Positions 49,492-61,369 of a stretch of DNA of 64,000 nt are shown one piece after another; within the stretch, counting starts at the first letter, position 1, and each line of letters starts with the position of its first letter. Under the pieces are notes generated by a model. The model searched no databases. It saw only the letters and a list, made by a program, of their open reading frames with translations, and was not told the origin of the DNA. The translations under genes and the position numbers were made by a program. This stretch comes from Sinohyriopsis cumingii (Eukaryota; Mollusca; Bivalvia; Unionida; Unionidae): assembly GCA_028554795.2 (NCBI GenBank), contig JAPYKE020000536.1:57501-121500 (forward strand), in the 5' to 3' direction.

Positions 49492-49881
49492 ATGGCGTCA
49501 AACCAAATGGACAAAATACAAACCTTGCAAGACGTTTTAGACAACTTAGGAATAATGGAGCAGATGCTAATAAGACTGGTTGAAGACCATTATTCCTATA
49601 GTCCCCATCGTGTAAAGATGGAAATTAATAACTTAAGAAAAGCAAAGGACAAGATTAGTTGCGTTATGAAAGAGATAAAGGAGGAGAAGGAGGATGAAGA
49701 GGAAAGAATAAGAATACGCAAATGGAACGAAAAAATTGAAAAAGAAGAAGAAAATGAAAAGAGGAAGAAAGAAGAGGAGGAAGAGAAGAAGAAAGAAGAG
49801 GAGGAGGAGAAGAAAAAAAAGAAAGGGAAGAAGAGTGTAGGAGATAAAATAAGAACTTGGTGGAGAAAAAGAAGAAATTAG
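49492..49881 (+). CDS. Right-terminal coiled-coil protein, DKIRxWW tail
   Basis: The 129-residue ORF begins with a helical N-terminus (LQDVLDNLGIMEQMLIRLVE), followed by a long EEEEKKK coiled coil and ending GDKIRTWWRKRRN. The equivalent cassette of element 2 encodes a 198-residue protein with a different N-terminus but the same DKIRGWWKK tail. The tail is amphipathic and basic and may bind membrane or nucleic acid. The stem-loop lies 19 nt after the stop, inside the TIR. Confidence 0.75.
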   Translation: MASNQMDKIQTLQDVLDNLGIMEQMLIRLVEDHYSYSPHRVKMEINNLRKAKDKISCVMKEIKEEKEDEEERIRIRKWNEKIEKEEENEKRKKEEEEEKKKEEEEEKKKKKGKKSVGDKIRTWWRKRRN

Positions 49882-49893
49882 AAGAAGAAGAAA

Positions 49894-50276
49894 ACCCAAA
49901 GGCCCTTTTCAGGGCCCCATATTTCTCGAAAAGAGATAGCCTTTGAATTGCCTACCCCTGTTTTTTATTTTGTTTTTTTTATTTATTTTAAAAAAATAGA
50001 GACCCTCCCTGTTTCAATTTTACATAGACCCTATACAGTCCCAAGGGTTTTTGGCCATGTTAAATATATATAGACCCTATATTGTCCCAAGGTTTTTGGC
50101 CATGTTAATTCCCATAGACCCTATATTGTCCCAGGGTTTTTGGCCATGTTAATTCCCATAGACCCTATATGTTCCCACGATTTTTCTCCATGTTAAATTT
50201 ACATAGACCCTATATGTTCCCAAGGGTGTTTTTAATGATAAATCCCATAGACCCTATAATATCCCCCTTCACTACT
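49894..50276. repeat. Right terminal inverted repeat, element 1
   Basis: It mirrors 29,982-30,364 with few differences. It includes six subrepeats of about 45 bp and, at its inner end, the histone-type stem-loop of the last gene. Confidence 0.95.
49901..49916 (+). terminator. Histone-type 3' stem-loop in right TIR
   Basis: ACCCAAA then GGCCCTTTTCAGGGCC, with CTCGAAAAGAGATA about 9 nt downstream. This is the mirror of the left-TIR stem-loop. The 5' flank ACCCAAA matches the histone context, while the 3' flank is CCAT rather than ACCCA. Confidence 0.8.
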
Positions 50277-50282
50277 CTGGTG
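50277..50282. repeat. Right target-site duplication CTGGTG
   Basis: Exact copy of 29,976-29,981, defining the right boundary of element 1. Confidence 0.93.
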
Positions 50283-50529
50283 ATAGTAGTAGTATTAGCT
50301 GTGGCAATATAAACATTGTTAATGGTAGTAGTATTAGTGGAAATGATCGTTGTAATAGTAGTGTTAGTAATAGAAATGGTGTTAATAGCAGAAAGCCGTA
50401 GTGGTAACCGTAATAAGTACAGCAGCCTTAGTAAGTAGTAATAGTAGTAAGTATACTGGCTGTAGTTAGTAGCAGTAGTGCCTATAATAAGCATAGTATC
50501 TCTAGTAAGAAGTAGTAGTAGTACCTGTA
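50283..50529. repeat. GTA-rich microsatellite (right of insertion)
   Basis: Imperfect AGT/GTA triplets continuous in character with the left flank at 29,940-29,975. Confidence 0.85.
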
Positions 50530-50830
50530 GTGTGTGTGTTTTGTATTTTTATCGTGGCTTTAACAATTTTTCAGTCATATTGCTACGATGTACGCAGTTT
50601 GTCAGTTGATAGTGATGTCTAGCACTAGGGTATCATGCCACAGACATGTAACATGATGTCCCACCCAGTCACATTAACCTGACACCAGGCCGACCAGTCC
50701 TAACTCTAACCTAATAATCCTGAGCATCAAGCGATGCAGCTGTTAGTACCACTTTTATAAGTCGTTGGTGTGACTCGGCCATGGATCAAACCCACGACCT
50801 CCCGCTTCCAAGGCGGACTCTCTAACCACT
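50530..50830 (-). mobile_element. tRNA-derived SINE inserted in the minisatellite
   Basis: On the minus strand from 50,830, a tRNA-like head has an A-box (TGGTTAGAGAGTCC) and a B-box (GGTTTGATCC). A body follows with CAGCTGCATCGCTTGATGCT and GTGACTGGGTGGGACATCAT, and a short ACAC-rich tail. It is flanked by an exact 10-bp duplication AGTACCTGTA (50,520-50,529 and 50,831-50,840), proving retroposition into the pre-existing minisatellite. Confidence 0.85.
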
Positions 50831-50840
50831 AGTACCTGTA

Positions 50841-53650
50841 TTAAGTATAGTAGCTGTAGTAAGTAGTAGTAGTGGTACATGTATAGTACCTGTAGTAAGT
50901 AATAGTAGTACCTGTAGTAAGAAGTAGTAGTACCTGTAGTAAGTAGTAGTACCTGTAGTAAGTAGTAGTACCTGTAGTAAGCAGTAGTACCTGTAGTAAG
51001 TATAGTAGCTGTAGTAAGTAATAGTAGTACCTGTAGTAAGTAGTAGTACCTGTAGTAAGTAGTAGTACCTGTAGTAAGTAGTAGTAGTACCTGTAGTAAG
51101 TAGTAGTACCTGTAGTAAGTAGTAGTACCTGTAGTAAGTAGTAGTACCTGTAGTAAGTAGTAGTAGTACCTGTAGTAAGTAGTAGTACCTGTAGTAAGTA
51201 GTAGTACCTGTAGTAAGTAATAGTAGTACCTGTAGTAAGTATAGTACCTGTAGTAAGTAGTAGTACCTGTAGTAAGTAATAGTAGTACCTTTAGTAAATA
51301 GTATTGGTACCTTTAGTAAGTATTAGTACCTATAGTAAGTAGTAGTACCTGTAGTAAGTAGTAGTACCTGTAGTAAGTATAGTAGTACCTGTAGTAAGTA
51401 TAGTACCTGTAGTAAGTAATAGTAGTACCTGTAGTAAGTATAGTAGTACCTGTAGTAAGTAATAGTAGTACCTGTAGTAAGTAGTAGTACCTGTAGTAAG
51501 TAATAGTACCTGTAGTAAGTAGTAGTACCTGTAGTAAGTATAGTAGTACCTGTAGTAAGTAATAGTAGTACCTATAGTAAGTAGTAGTACCTGTAGTAAG
51601 TAGTAGTACCTGTAGTAAGTAGTAGTACCTGTAGTAAGTATAGTAGTACCTGTAGTAAGTAATAGTAGTACCTGTAGTAAGTAGTAGTACCTGTAGTAAG
51701 TAATAGTAGTACCTGTAGTAAGTAGTAGTACCTGTAGTAAGTATAGTAGCTGTAGTAAGTAGTAGTACCTGTAGTAAGTAATAGTAGTACCTGTAGTACC
51801 TGTAGTAAGTAGTAGTACCTGTAGTAAGTATAGTAGCTGTAGTAAGTAGTAGTACCTGTAGTAAGTAATAGTAGTACCTGTAGTAAGTAGTAGTACCTGT
51901 AGTAAGTAGTAGTACCTGTAGTAAGTATAGTAGCTGTAGTAAGTAGTAGTACCTGTAGTAAGTAATAGTAGTACCTGTAGTAAGTAATAGTAGTACCTGT
52001 AGTAAGTATAGTAGCTGTAGTAAGTAATAGTAGTACCTGTAGTAAGCAGTAGTACCTGTAGTAAGTAATAGTAGTACCTGTAGTAAGTAGTAGTACCTGT
52101 AGTAAGTATAGTAGCTGTAGTAAGTAGTAGTACCTGTAGTAAGTAATAGTAGTACCTGTAGTAAGTAATAGTAGTACCTGTAGTAAGTATAGTAGCTGTA
52201 GTAAGTAATAGTAGTACCTGTAGTAAGTAGTAGTACCTGTAGTAAGTAGTAGTACCTGTAGTAAGTAATAGTAGCTGTAGTAAGTAGTAGTACCTGTAGT
52301 AAGTAGTAGTGGTACCTGTAGTAAGTAATAGTAGTACCTGTAGTAAGTAGTAGTACCTGTAGTAAGTAGTAGTAGTATCTGTAGTAAGTAGTAGTACCTG
52401 TAGTAAGTAGTAGTACCTGTAGTAAGTAATAGTAGTACCTGTAGTAAGTAGTAGCACCTGTAGTAAGTAATAGTAGTACCTGTAGTAAATAGTAGTACCT
52501 GTAGTAAGTAGTAGTACCTGTAGTAAGTAGTAGTACCTGTAGTAAGTAATAGTAGCTGTAGTAAGTAGTAGTACCTGTAGTAAGTAGTAGTGGTACCTGT
52601 AGTAAGTAATAGTAGTACCTGTAGTAAGTAGTAGTACCTGTAGTAAGTAGTAGTAGTATCTGTAGTAAGTAGTAGTACCTGTAGTAAGTAGTAGTACCTG
52701 TAGTAAGTAATAGTAGTACCTGTAGTAAGTAGTAGTACCTGTAGTAAGTAGTAGTACCTGTAGTAAGTAATAGTAGTACCTGTAGTAAGTAGTAGTACCT
52801 GTAGTAAGTAATAGTAGCTGTAGTAAGTAGTAGTACCTGTAGTAAGTAGTAGTACCTGTAGTAAGCAGTATTTCCTGTATTAAGTAGTAGTACCTGTAGT
52901 AAGTAGTAGTAGTACCTGTAGTAAGTAGTAGTGCCTGTAGTAAGTATAGTACCTGTAGTAAGTAGTAGTGGTACCTGTATAGCAGCGAAAGTAAGTAGTA
53001 GTAGTACCTGTAGTAAGTAGTAGCACCTGTAGTAAGTAATAGTAGCTGTAGTAAGTAGTAGTACCTGTAGTAAGTAATAGTACCTGTAGTAAGTAGTAGT
53101 ACCTGTAGTAAGTAGTAGTACCTGTAGTAAGTAGTAGTAGTACCTGTAGTAAGTAGTAGTGCCTGTAGTAAGTATAGTACCTGTAGTAAGTAGTAGTGGT
53201 ACCTGTATAGCAGCGAAAGTAAGTAGTAGTAACTGTAACATATATAGTAGTTGTAGTAGTAGTAATACTAGTTGTAGTTGTAGTAGTAGCTGAAGTAAGT
53301 ACTACTAGTAGTAGCAATAGTATTAGTAGCAATAGTAGTGACTGTATTAACTTCTAGTTATAGTAGCTGTAGTATGTAGTAGTAGTAGTAGTAGTAGCAG
53401 TAACTGTAATAAGTAGTTTAGTAACTGTAGTAAGTACTAGTTGTTGTAGCTGTAGTATGTAGCAGTAGTAGTAGTTGTTGTTGTTGTAGTAGTAGGTGCG
53501 GTAAGTAGTAGTAGTAGTAGCTTAGGTAAGTACTAGTAGTAGTTGTACTAGTAGTAGTAGTAATAACTTTAGTAAATACTAGTTGTAGTATCTGTAGTGT
53601 GTAGTGTAGTAGTAGTAGTAGTAGCAGCGGTAACTTTAGTAAGTAGTAGC
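50841..53650. repeat. TAG/GTACCTG minisatellite (2.8 kb)
   Basis: Tandem copies of a 16-19-bp unit AGTAGTACCTGTAGTAAGT with triplet variants, grading into plain TAG runs after 53,220. It contains larger internal duplications (for example about 52,240-52,420 with about 52,530-52,720). The minus-strand ORF of over 600 residues, made of TTYYRYY repeats, is an artefact. Confidence 0.97.
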
Positions 53651-53714
53651 AGCAGTAGCAAAAATAAGGATTTAATAGTAGTCGTTGATTTTATGATCCT
53701 GCACGATGAGACAT

Positions 53715-53960
53715 TAATGGCAAGATCTCCATTCAAGAATGATTTAAGTCACGTTTTAATTATCTTTCCACATATAGGCATGATTCTGCATTATTCAAAC
53801 ACATAGTTACCATTTAAAACCATGCTTACTTGGATATCAATTCTTAAACCGTCATCTCATCATGCAAATGAACCGTAATTTGCTCTAAGTTGTATTTTCA
53901 TTTGAAATTTATGCAGATATTCAGGACACTCTGGAGTCGTGGTTGTGTCGGAGCATACCT
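53715..53960. repeat. Degenerate interspersed repeat, copy 3
   Basis: GCAAGATCTCCATTCAAGAA, then TGATTTAAGTCACGTTTTAA, a CATATAGGCATGATTCTGCA box and a later GACACTCTGGAGTCG correspond in order to the copies at 26,980 and 27,765. This copy lies immediately after the TAG microsatellite. Confidence 0.5.
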
Positions 53961-55589
53961 AAAATAAAATAACGAGAGTTCACCGACAGTCTTTACACAA
54001 ATAGGACACAGCATGGAAAATAGTACAAAAATGAGGAATGTCGTTTGCATTAAGACGGAAAAAAGAAATAGAGTTAATTTATGTAAATAACCACATATAA
54101 TAATTTGGAAATTAGAGGATTAAGATTTACAATCGAGAAGATTCTCAGCCTGTAAGTAGCATGTAATACCTCGACTTTGCATACATACTTTTTGTGTAAG
54201 TAAGGGCTCACTGTTGACAACAGATGGTAATGTTTTGCTGACTACAAATGATTCAAATTTTAAAACAACATTTATATAGCGTGAATGTTAAGAATGGAAA
54301 GATCGACCTGAAATGGGAAAGGAATACCAAATGAAAAATGTGAATGGAGAGAAAATGACAGAAATTTATTAATGACAAAGAGTATAAAACATCAAGACAT
54401 CAGAGCGGTTATCTGTAGAGTAGAATGTAGAATTCAAACTGATGAACCTAAGCTTTCCTGTCATTAACACTAAATTTAAAAAATTAAAAAATAAGCGCTG
54501 ACCGATAAATTCGTAAAAAAAACCTGACATTTTCTTAGCATTGTCTGAAATGTTTTAAATATTTAATTGGTTACTATTTTGTGAACGTGCTGGACGGCTA
54601 CAAGTTGCATGATGTACAATCTGGGATGTAGCCTTGTACCTGATTAACCATCCTATCTCACCTCACCAGAATATATGACCTTGACCTTTGTTCTTTACAT
54701 GAGCAACATCTGATTATTCCACGATCTTCATAGTTTGATCAATCTCTCGCTGTATCGGGTCCAAAGTTATATGAAAATATATCCTATTAAATTATAGATT
54801 CAGATATATACTATTCAATTAGAAATTCAACTATCACTTTAAATTCAAATCATTGTATGGTGACTACCTTTTGGCTCACCTCTGACGATAGCAATAATTT
54901 TATTCCAATTTTATTATCTCCAGATATTTTCTTCTTTTTTTATTGTTAGAAATTTATAATATCACCGTCTATTATTTTACATGTAATTTTTCTTAGCGTT
55001 TTAGGCAGATTTGCTAGTTTTAATTTATGCTTATACGTATACAGTTCGTAAAAAGAATTTCTGTTAAAAGTAAAAAAGTTAAAACTGACGGCACCAGTCG
55101 TATTCGACTATGGTAATAAATACCATTATACATCGGGTTCTAGTGTCCTTAAAGCTAACAAATCATTGCAAATTTGACGCATTGAGGTCCATTTAACGTG
55201 CACCTGCCTGAGTTAATTTTTAGATATAAATCTTTCTTATAAACGAGTTACTTGAGGCATAATGTATATAAAGTACCGGGTAACACTAGGTGGCCAGTAC
55301 TTATCGAGCCAACATATGTGTAATGTGATCACCCTGTTCTTGGTAAACCATATCATTGTTTCTCACCATGTAAAATTTGAGTATTTTCGCTCACCTTTTC
55401 CACCATATATACTACAATTAATTTGTGCTCGACCTCACTTAATTGCAGGCAACGAAACTGATATTTATATATTCTTGTAATTTTAAGACAATCGAAAGGA
55501 TTGATTTTAGACATTGTCATAGATCGAAATATATTGATAAAGCTACGAGTTTGCTTTTCGGTGTACAATGGTAGAAAGCTGGAAGGGTG
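53961..55589. other. No gene recognised
   Basis: AT-rich intergenic DNA. The segment around 55,253-55,340 (GAGGCATAATGTATATAAAG and following) resembles 58,400-58,480 (AAGGCATAATGTATGTAACG), which suggests another diverged repeat family. Confidence 0.4.
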
Positions 55590-55776
55590 TGGTTTTGTTT
55601 GCTTGATGTTTAACGGCTCAGAAATAGAAATAAATTTGGTGCTAAAGAAATAAGAGCAAAATGATTTGCCCATGGTCAGACCACGGTAGCCTACTCATGC
55701 TGACCTGACGGGATTCGAACCCATACCCTGTCAGCCAGGAGTCTTTCATTCTAATCATTAAGCTACCGTATCTCCG
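55590..55776 (-). mobile_element. tRNA-derived SINE
   Basis: On the minus strand from about 55,776 this reads like a tRNA: GGAGATACGGTAGCTTAATG with an A-box, then GGGTATGGGTTCGAATCCCG with an exact B-box. A non-tRNA body follows (TGACCATGGGCAAATCATTT) and a tail containing GAGCCGTTAAACATCAAGCA. The body shows that it is a SINE rather than a tRNA gene. Confidence 0.75.
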
Positions 55777-55789
55777 TGAGTGAAAAGAG

Positions 55790-56725
<936 letters not shown>

Positions 56726-56960
56726 CCATTATTAAATTCCCACTTTGCATACGAATGTAAACACATTTAAATCAGTGTTACAAAAGTGGCAGTTATTACA
56801 AATTTAATGCGATAAATTTGTTGTAAGCTTGTGCACCACCATGTCTATTTCTCACATGACATATAAATACCAAGAACGGAAAAGGTACTATAATGAATTG
56901 TTCGTGTTGCTGAACAAGAAGCTTTTTATACAAAAGAATATTGAAAGATAAATCTGCCCC

Positions 56961-57280
56961 ATTAAATCTAGTAGACAATTCTTTTATGCTAAATAAATAT
57001 AGTATGGATACACATATTGCCCTACTAAGAAATCTACTAGACAGGCCCTTAAAGATTGATCATATATCATGGATACACATGTTTATACGATCAACTGTAC
57101 TAGATAATCCCCTAGTAATTGATAAAAATATCATGGATATACGCATGTCTATACCATGAGAGCTATTCGACAAGCACTGAATACTCATAATGATATCACG
57201 GATACAAACATGTCTATCCCATTCAATCTGCTAGACGAGTTTCTGGAGACTTAAAAAGATATAACGGATACAAATATGTC
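56961..57280. repeat. About 66-bp degenerate tandem repeat
   Basis: Roughly five diverged units share ATCTACTAGACA, then an ATATCATGGATACACATGTC-like box and TATACCAT. Spacing is 60-72 bp. It is non-coding. Confidence 0.6.
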
Positions 57281-57289
57281 TATAACAAA

Positions 57290-59985
57290 ATACGGTCCCC
57301 AATGAAAATAAATCAGAGTTTGAAGCCATGTGTGATTTTATTTTAATAAGATACTACTTTCTGCGCATGTTGACTAGTCATTGATTACCGTATGTTAATG
57401 ATTTTACTTTTGATGTTATTCGGAAATAAATGCCACAGTCTTCCACCAATTTATTATACCCCGGTCTTTCGCCACCTTCAGTCACCGCCACTTGCTATGC
57501 ACCATGTGTCAGACCTAATCCATGTACAAATAGCAAAAAATCATGTCTTATATAAGAATGCTAATTAAGTCGTTGGACAGAAAGTGAATATATTGGTTGA
57601 TTCTTTTCGTTATAAGCCATCCAAACTCAGGATAACTCGGTGAATGCATCTATCATTGATCTTAGAATGAATATGTTTTTCTTTATTTAAGTTCGTAGCA
57701 TAGAGGGCCGACTAAACTCGAAATGACACAGCAGATCATGTGTTTTCTTGATTGGAGTTGGATAAACTCATTCGATGCTTTATTTTGTGGCGGGGAGGGG
57801 GAGCGGAGATTATTTTGATGCACATAACGAAAACACCATTAATGTCGTAAAGTATTAAGCATGAATTAAAACCTCTGGATTAATGTCATGCAAGCAACAA
57901 CACGTAATTTTATATATATTATCACATTGTTTTATTTTCTCAGGTAAGGTCAGTTGAACACAGATGTTTGCAAAATGTTTTATTACGTACATATTTATAG
58001 TATGGGGATGATGGACGTGCACTTTATCGCTGATTTAATTTTAATTTGTAAAATAGCCAGGCTTTGCGCAATTGCATCAATTTCACAACGTTTTCGGAAT
58101 CGTCTTGACAGTCTGTGCCCTTTTATTCATTTTTCTATAATTATTTGCAATTTATTGCCTAAAACACATCATACAATGTTTATGATTTCCCCATGAACAA
58201 ATGCCAGAATTGTTGCTTTGAACACCTTAATGGTAACAATAGAAACTATGGTAATAAACTTGCCGCGAAATCGATATATCAAGCTGTACAGTATTTATTA
58301 GCACGTGGAGGCTTTTCACATTAAAGTCATTGCGGTGAATTTAACATGAACTTGCTAGATTTGGTTGTATGATATTAATCATGCTAAATTAGGGGTTGTT
58401 AAGGCATAATGTATGTAACGTACCAAGTGGCTTAATTTTCATTTACCAAAAATATGTAATCTGACCTACCCTGATACTATAAATGGGAACTCACAATATC
58501 TCGCCTTACAAAACCTAGATGTTTCGCTTTCTTTTTCCTATACAGAAGTAAGGAGTTAATTTGGGTCGGATAGTCATCAATTAAAATGTACTGAGACAAA
58601 TGTCTAGTATATTTTAGTGAAACGATGGTAATTGATACATGTTTACACGCCTTTTTTATTCGATTGATTAAAACATCATAATAAATCTTAAATTAATTCT
58701 GACTACTTTGTATGTAGGCATGAAGAGTGAATGGATTTCTGACATCATAGAAAGAGTAACTGAGGTTAAAAAATGTATTCTACAGGGGTAGAAATGTACC
58801 GAGCTATTACCCATACGTTTGGGGTAGCAATATATAATTTCATTATGCCTTCTTACGTTAGCTCATTCTATGGTTAATGATTCAATTATGAAACCTTTTC
58901 TTTTCAGTCACTATCACTAAGCCTGCAATGTATTGGTTATTGCATGCAGCATAGTGGGCATACGCGCTCTGCGTCTTAGAAGTTAATGGGTTTTACGCCG
59001 TTCACAAATAAAACAAGGTTTATCAAAGTATAGAGGGGTCAAATCATTACAAACATGTAATAGCGATTCTCTAAATGGTTGTTTAATTAATTTTATACCT
59101 GTAAATCATGAGGTTGCCGACCCTCTTTTATCGAAACTCACATTTATTACTGAGGAATCTTATGAACTAAATAGCTTAAAGACAAAAGTCGAATGGGGTG
59201 ATTTTGATCGGATTAATGCTGACACATTTTGTATATTAACTCTTCAAATAAATTCAGCTTTGTAAAATTGAAGAGAATGTATTGAAAATGTGTATTGATA
59301 AGAGCAATGATAAGAAACTTGAGCGTAAGAAAAGGCAGACGTTTCATGCAAATAAAGTCAAATAGACCGCCTAAGTTTTAGAAAAACCCAAGGATTTTTG
59401 GAGGTAAATTTCACATAAAAAGGCTTCCAATATGCACATAATTAGCATATATTCTTTTAATAAATGCTTATTTTTCAGAATTATATGTTACTATTTAGCT
59501 GTGAAAAACGTTGAAGCCGATGCATTTTTTAATATAATGATTCTGGTGCCATTTTTGTAACCTTGTGGAACTCGACAAGCCTATTACAGCTGCGGACCTA
59601 GCATCTATCATGTGCCTTTTGTATGTGTAATGTTATATTAAATTAAAGGACATTTTCATGGTAAATTGTTGGAGGGTATTATCTTCTTTTTCTTTTTTTC
59701 TTTTTTGGGGCACCAGAAGACAGATGCCACCCCCCACCCCACTTAGCCAAAGCTTATAAAAGGTTTATGTGTGTTTGTTTCCCCCAAAGGTGTGTTGCTT
59801 GTGTTGTTTTTAAAAGGATTTTTAAAAACTTTGGTTTAGAAATTTTGAGTGGGTTATTTCTAAGTGTCCCTAGTGTGTTTATAGGGTTGATCATCCGAGA
59901 ATGATTTCTATTATCCTCTCGGGGTCTCTTCCCTAGTTTGATTTGTCGACCTTGCTAGGGTCACCTACGTCCCATGTTTGCTATA
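57290..59985. other. No gene recognised
   Basis: AT-rich DNA without convincing ORFs. The last 300 bp, flanking the second Polinton, include poly-T and C-rich tracts (59,685-59,740) of unknown origin. The six bases GCTATA at 59,980-59,985 would be the target duplication if the mate lies beyond the window. Confidence 0.4.
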
Positions 59986-60330
59986 AGTAGTGAAGGGGGA
60001 CACTTTACGTATAATGGGAATTAGCATTAAAAACACCCTTGGGACACTTTACGTATAATGGAAATTTAACATGGAGAAAAATCGTGGGACACTTTACGTA
60101 CAAGGGGAATTAACATGGAGAAAATCGTGGGACACTTTACGTACAAGGGAATTTAACATGGGAATAAATCGTGGGATACTATACGTACAAGGGAAATTTA
60201 ACATGGGATTTTTTTTTTTAAAAAGTTTTTTTAAATTTAAATTTAAATTTAAATTTTAAAAAGGGGTAGGCAATTCAAAGACTATCTCTTTTCGAGAAAT
60301 ATGGCTGGCCCTGAAAAGGGCCTTTGGGTT
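59986..60330. repeat. Terminal inverted repeat of element 2 (one end)
   Basis: The outer 12-15 bases, the CATTAAAAACACCCTTGGGA segment and the inner stem-loop region match element 1. The five internal subrepeats use ACACTTTACGTATAATGGGA or ACGTACAAGG in place of ATATAGGGTCTATG. Confidence 0.88.
60307..60322 (-). terminator. Histone-type 3' stem-loop in element 2 TIR
   Basis: On the minus strand, ACCCAAA then GGCCCTTTTCAGGGCC, with CTCGAAAAGAGATA downstream. It lies 24 nt after the stop at 60,347. Confidence 0.8.
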
Positions 60331-60346
60331 TTTTCTTCTTCTTCTT

Positions 60347-60943
60347 TTAACTTTTTAACTTCTTCCACCATCCTCTTATTTTGTCCATCATTCCTTTCTT
60401 CTTTTTCTTTTCTGTTTCCGGCAACCAGTCCGGGTGGCCCATGGCCCGGAACTTCTCTTGGATTTTCATCCAGTTTGTGTTCAGTTTTTCAAATTCATCC
60501 CTTTTTTTTCTATTTTCTTCTTCTTTTCTTTCCTTTAACCACTTTTCTTTGATCTTCTTGACCTCTTCGGTCAGCACATTCCTCATTAGTTCTTCAGCTT
60601 TCTTAAGTTTTTCTAACCCCCACTTCGCGAAACACCAATCTGTCCATTCTGCAATGTCTTCTATAAAGCACCTTGCACTCGTCACATGATCTATCGCTTC
60701 TTTTAACTTACCCACTTTGACATACGGTGGGTTAATTAAACCTCTGATTCTCTTCTCCTCATCATCTATCATTTCTTTTACAATATTTACGGATAAGTGG
60801 AGGCTGGTTACTTGTCTTGAGACGAAGTCTTTTGTCACTGCATACCTCCATTCCTGTTCAACCCTTTCTACTACACTCAATCCATCTACCATCCAATACC
60901 AACTTCCCATAAGATCGTTGTATAAAGCTGAAGCTGCTGGCAT
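60347..60943 (-). CDS. Right-terminal protein of element 2, DKIRxWW tail
   Basis: A 198-residue ORF from ATG 60,943. The N-terminal half is unlike the 129-residue protein in the same position of element 1 (DLMGSWYWMVDGLSVVERVE; WTDWCFAKWGLEKLKKAEEL). A charged coiled coil and the shared tail MMDKIRGWWKKLKS follow. It has the same promoter box with GAGTATAAAAC, and the same stem-loop, as its counterpart. The family is unknown. The shared ending suggests exchange of the 5' part of the ORF within a fixed cassette, or very fast divergence. Confidence 0.75.
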   Translation of the reverse strand: MPAASALYNDLMGSWYWMVDGLSVVERVEQEWRYAVTKDFVSRQVTSLHLSVNIVKEMIDDEEKRIRGLINPPYVKVGKLKEAIDHVTSARCFIEDIAEWTDWCFAKWGLEKLKKAEELMRNVLTEEVKKIKEKWLKERKEEENRKKRDEFEKLNTNWMKIQEKFRAMGHPDWLPETEKKKKKGMMDKIRGWWKKLKS

Positions 60944-61004
60944 CTTCTTGTTTGCTTATTCCGTAGAATGGGTTCCAATGGCCAACACTGTTAGTTTTAT
61001 ACTC

Positions 61005-61033
61005 AAAGCGCGAACGTGAAGGAAAACATCCCC
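61005..61033 (-). promoter_or_regulatory. Promoter box of the 198-residue gene
   Basis: On the minus strand, GGGGATGTTTTCC plus TTCACGTTCGCGCTTT, followed by GAGTATAAAAC. Confidence 0.75.
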
Positions 61034-61074
61034 TAAAAACATAAAATGGATCTTACCTAGATCATGACCCAACA

Positions 61075-61103
61075 ACGCGCGGACGTGAAGGAAAACATCC
61101 CCC
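61075..61103 (-). promoter_or_regulatory. Second, upstream promoter box
   Basis: GGGGGATGTTTTCC plus TTCACGTCCGCGCG on the minus strand, 42 bp upstream of the box at 61,005. It parallels the 49,335/49,404 pair of element 1. Confidence 0.65.
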
Positions 61104-61326
61104 TACTTTCTCATTTCATATAATAAAACCCTAACTATACTCTTCACATACGCTAAGAAACCCATAATCTACTATTCACACAAACATACCTGAGCTCTTA
61201 CAAACACACAATCACACAAACACATACCCTCACACTATCTTAAAAAAGAGTTAGTGTTTATATACACACTACTCTACCTACACACATTGGCAAATCGATC
61301 GTTATTTCTTTTCTAGAGTATTGGGT

Positions 61327-61342
61327 AGCCCTGAAAAGGGCT
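61327..61342 (-). terminator. Histone-type 3' stem-loop
   Basis: AGCCCT-TTTC-AGGGCT then ACCCA and CTAGAAAAGAAATAA on the minus strand, 27 nt after the stop at 61,370. Confidence 0.82.
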
Positions 61343-61369
61343 GTTTTTTTAAACTCCAGATGCACCTAT

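Larger units (their letters stand above)
29982..50276. mobile_element. Complete Polinton/Maverick element (element 1)
   Basis: A 20,295-bp element that begins AGTAGTGAAGG and ends with its reverse complement. It is bounded by about 380-bp terminal inverted repeats and a 6-bp target duplication. It carries the full Polinton core: protein-primed DNA polymerase B, retroviral-type integrase, packaging ATPase, adenain-type protease, major and minor capsid proteins, plus pX- and pVI-like proteins. The gene set implies virion formation as well as integration. Many genes have their own TATA box. Several ORFs carry one-base shifts or stops, so this copy may not be fully functional. Confidence 0.97.

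Noticed and set aside
51313-53332. Minus-strand ORFs of up to 642 codons rich in TTYYRYY
   Set aside because: They are the translation of the TAG/GTACC minisatellite in frames that lack stops, with no unique sequence.
55690-55776. Functional tRNA gene on the minus strand
   Set aside because: The A- and B-boxes are present, but the cloverleaf is imperfect and a SINE body follows directly.
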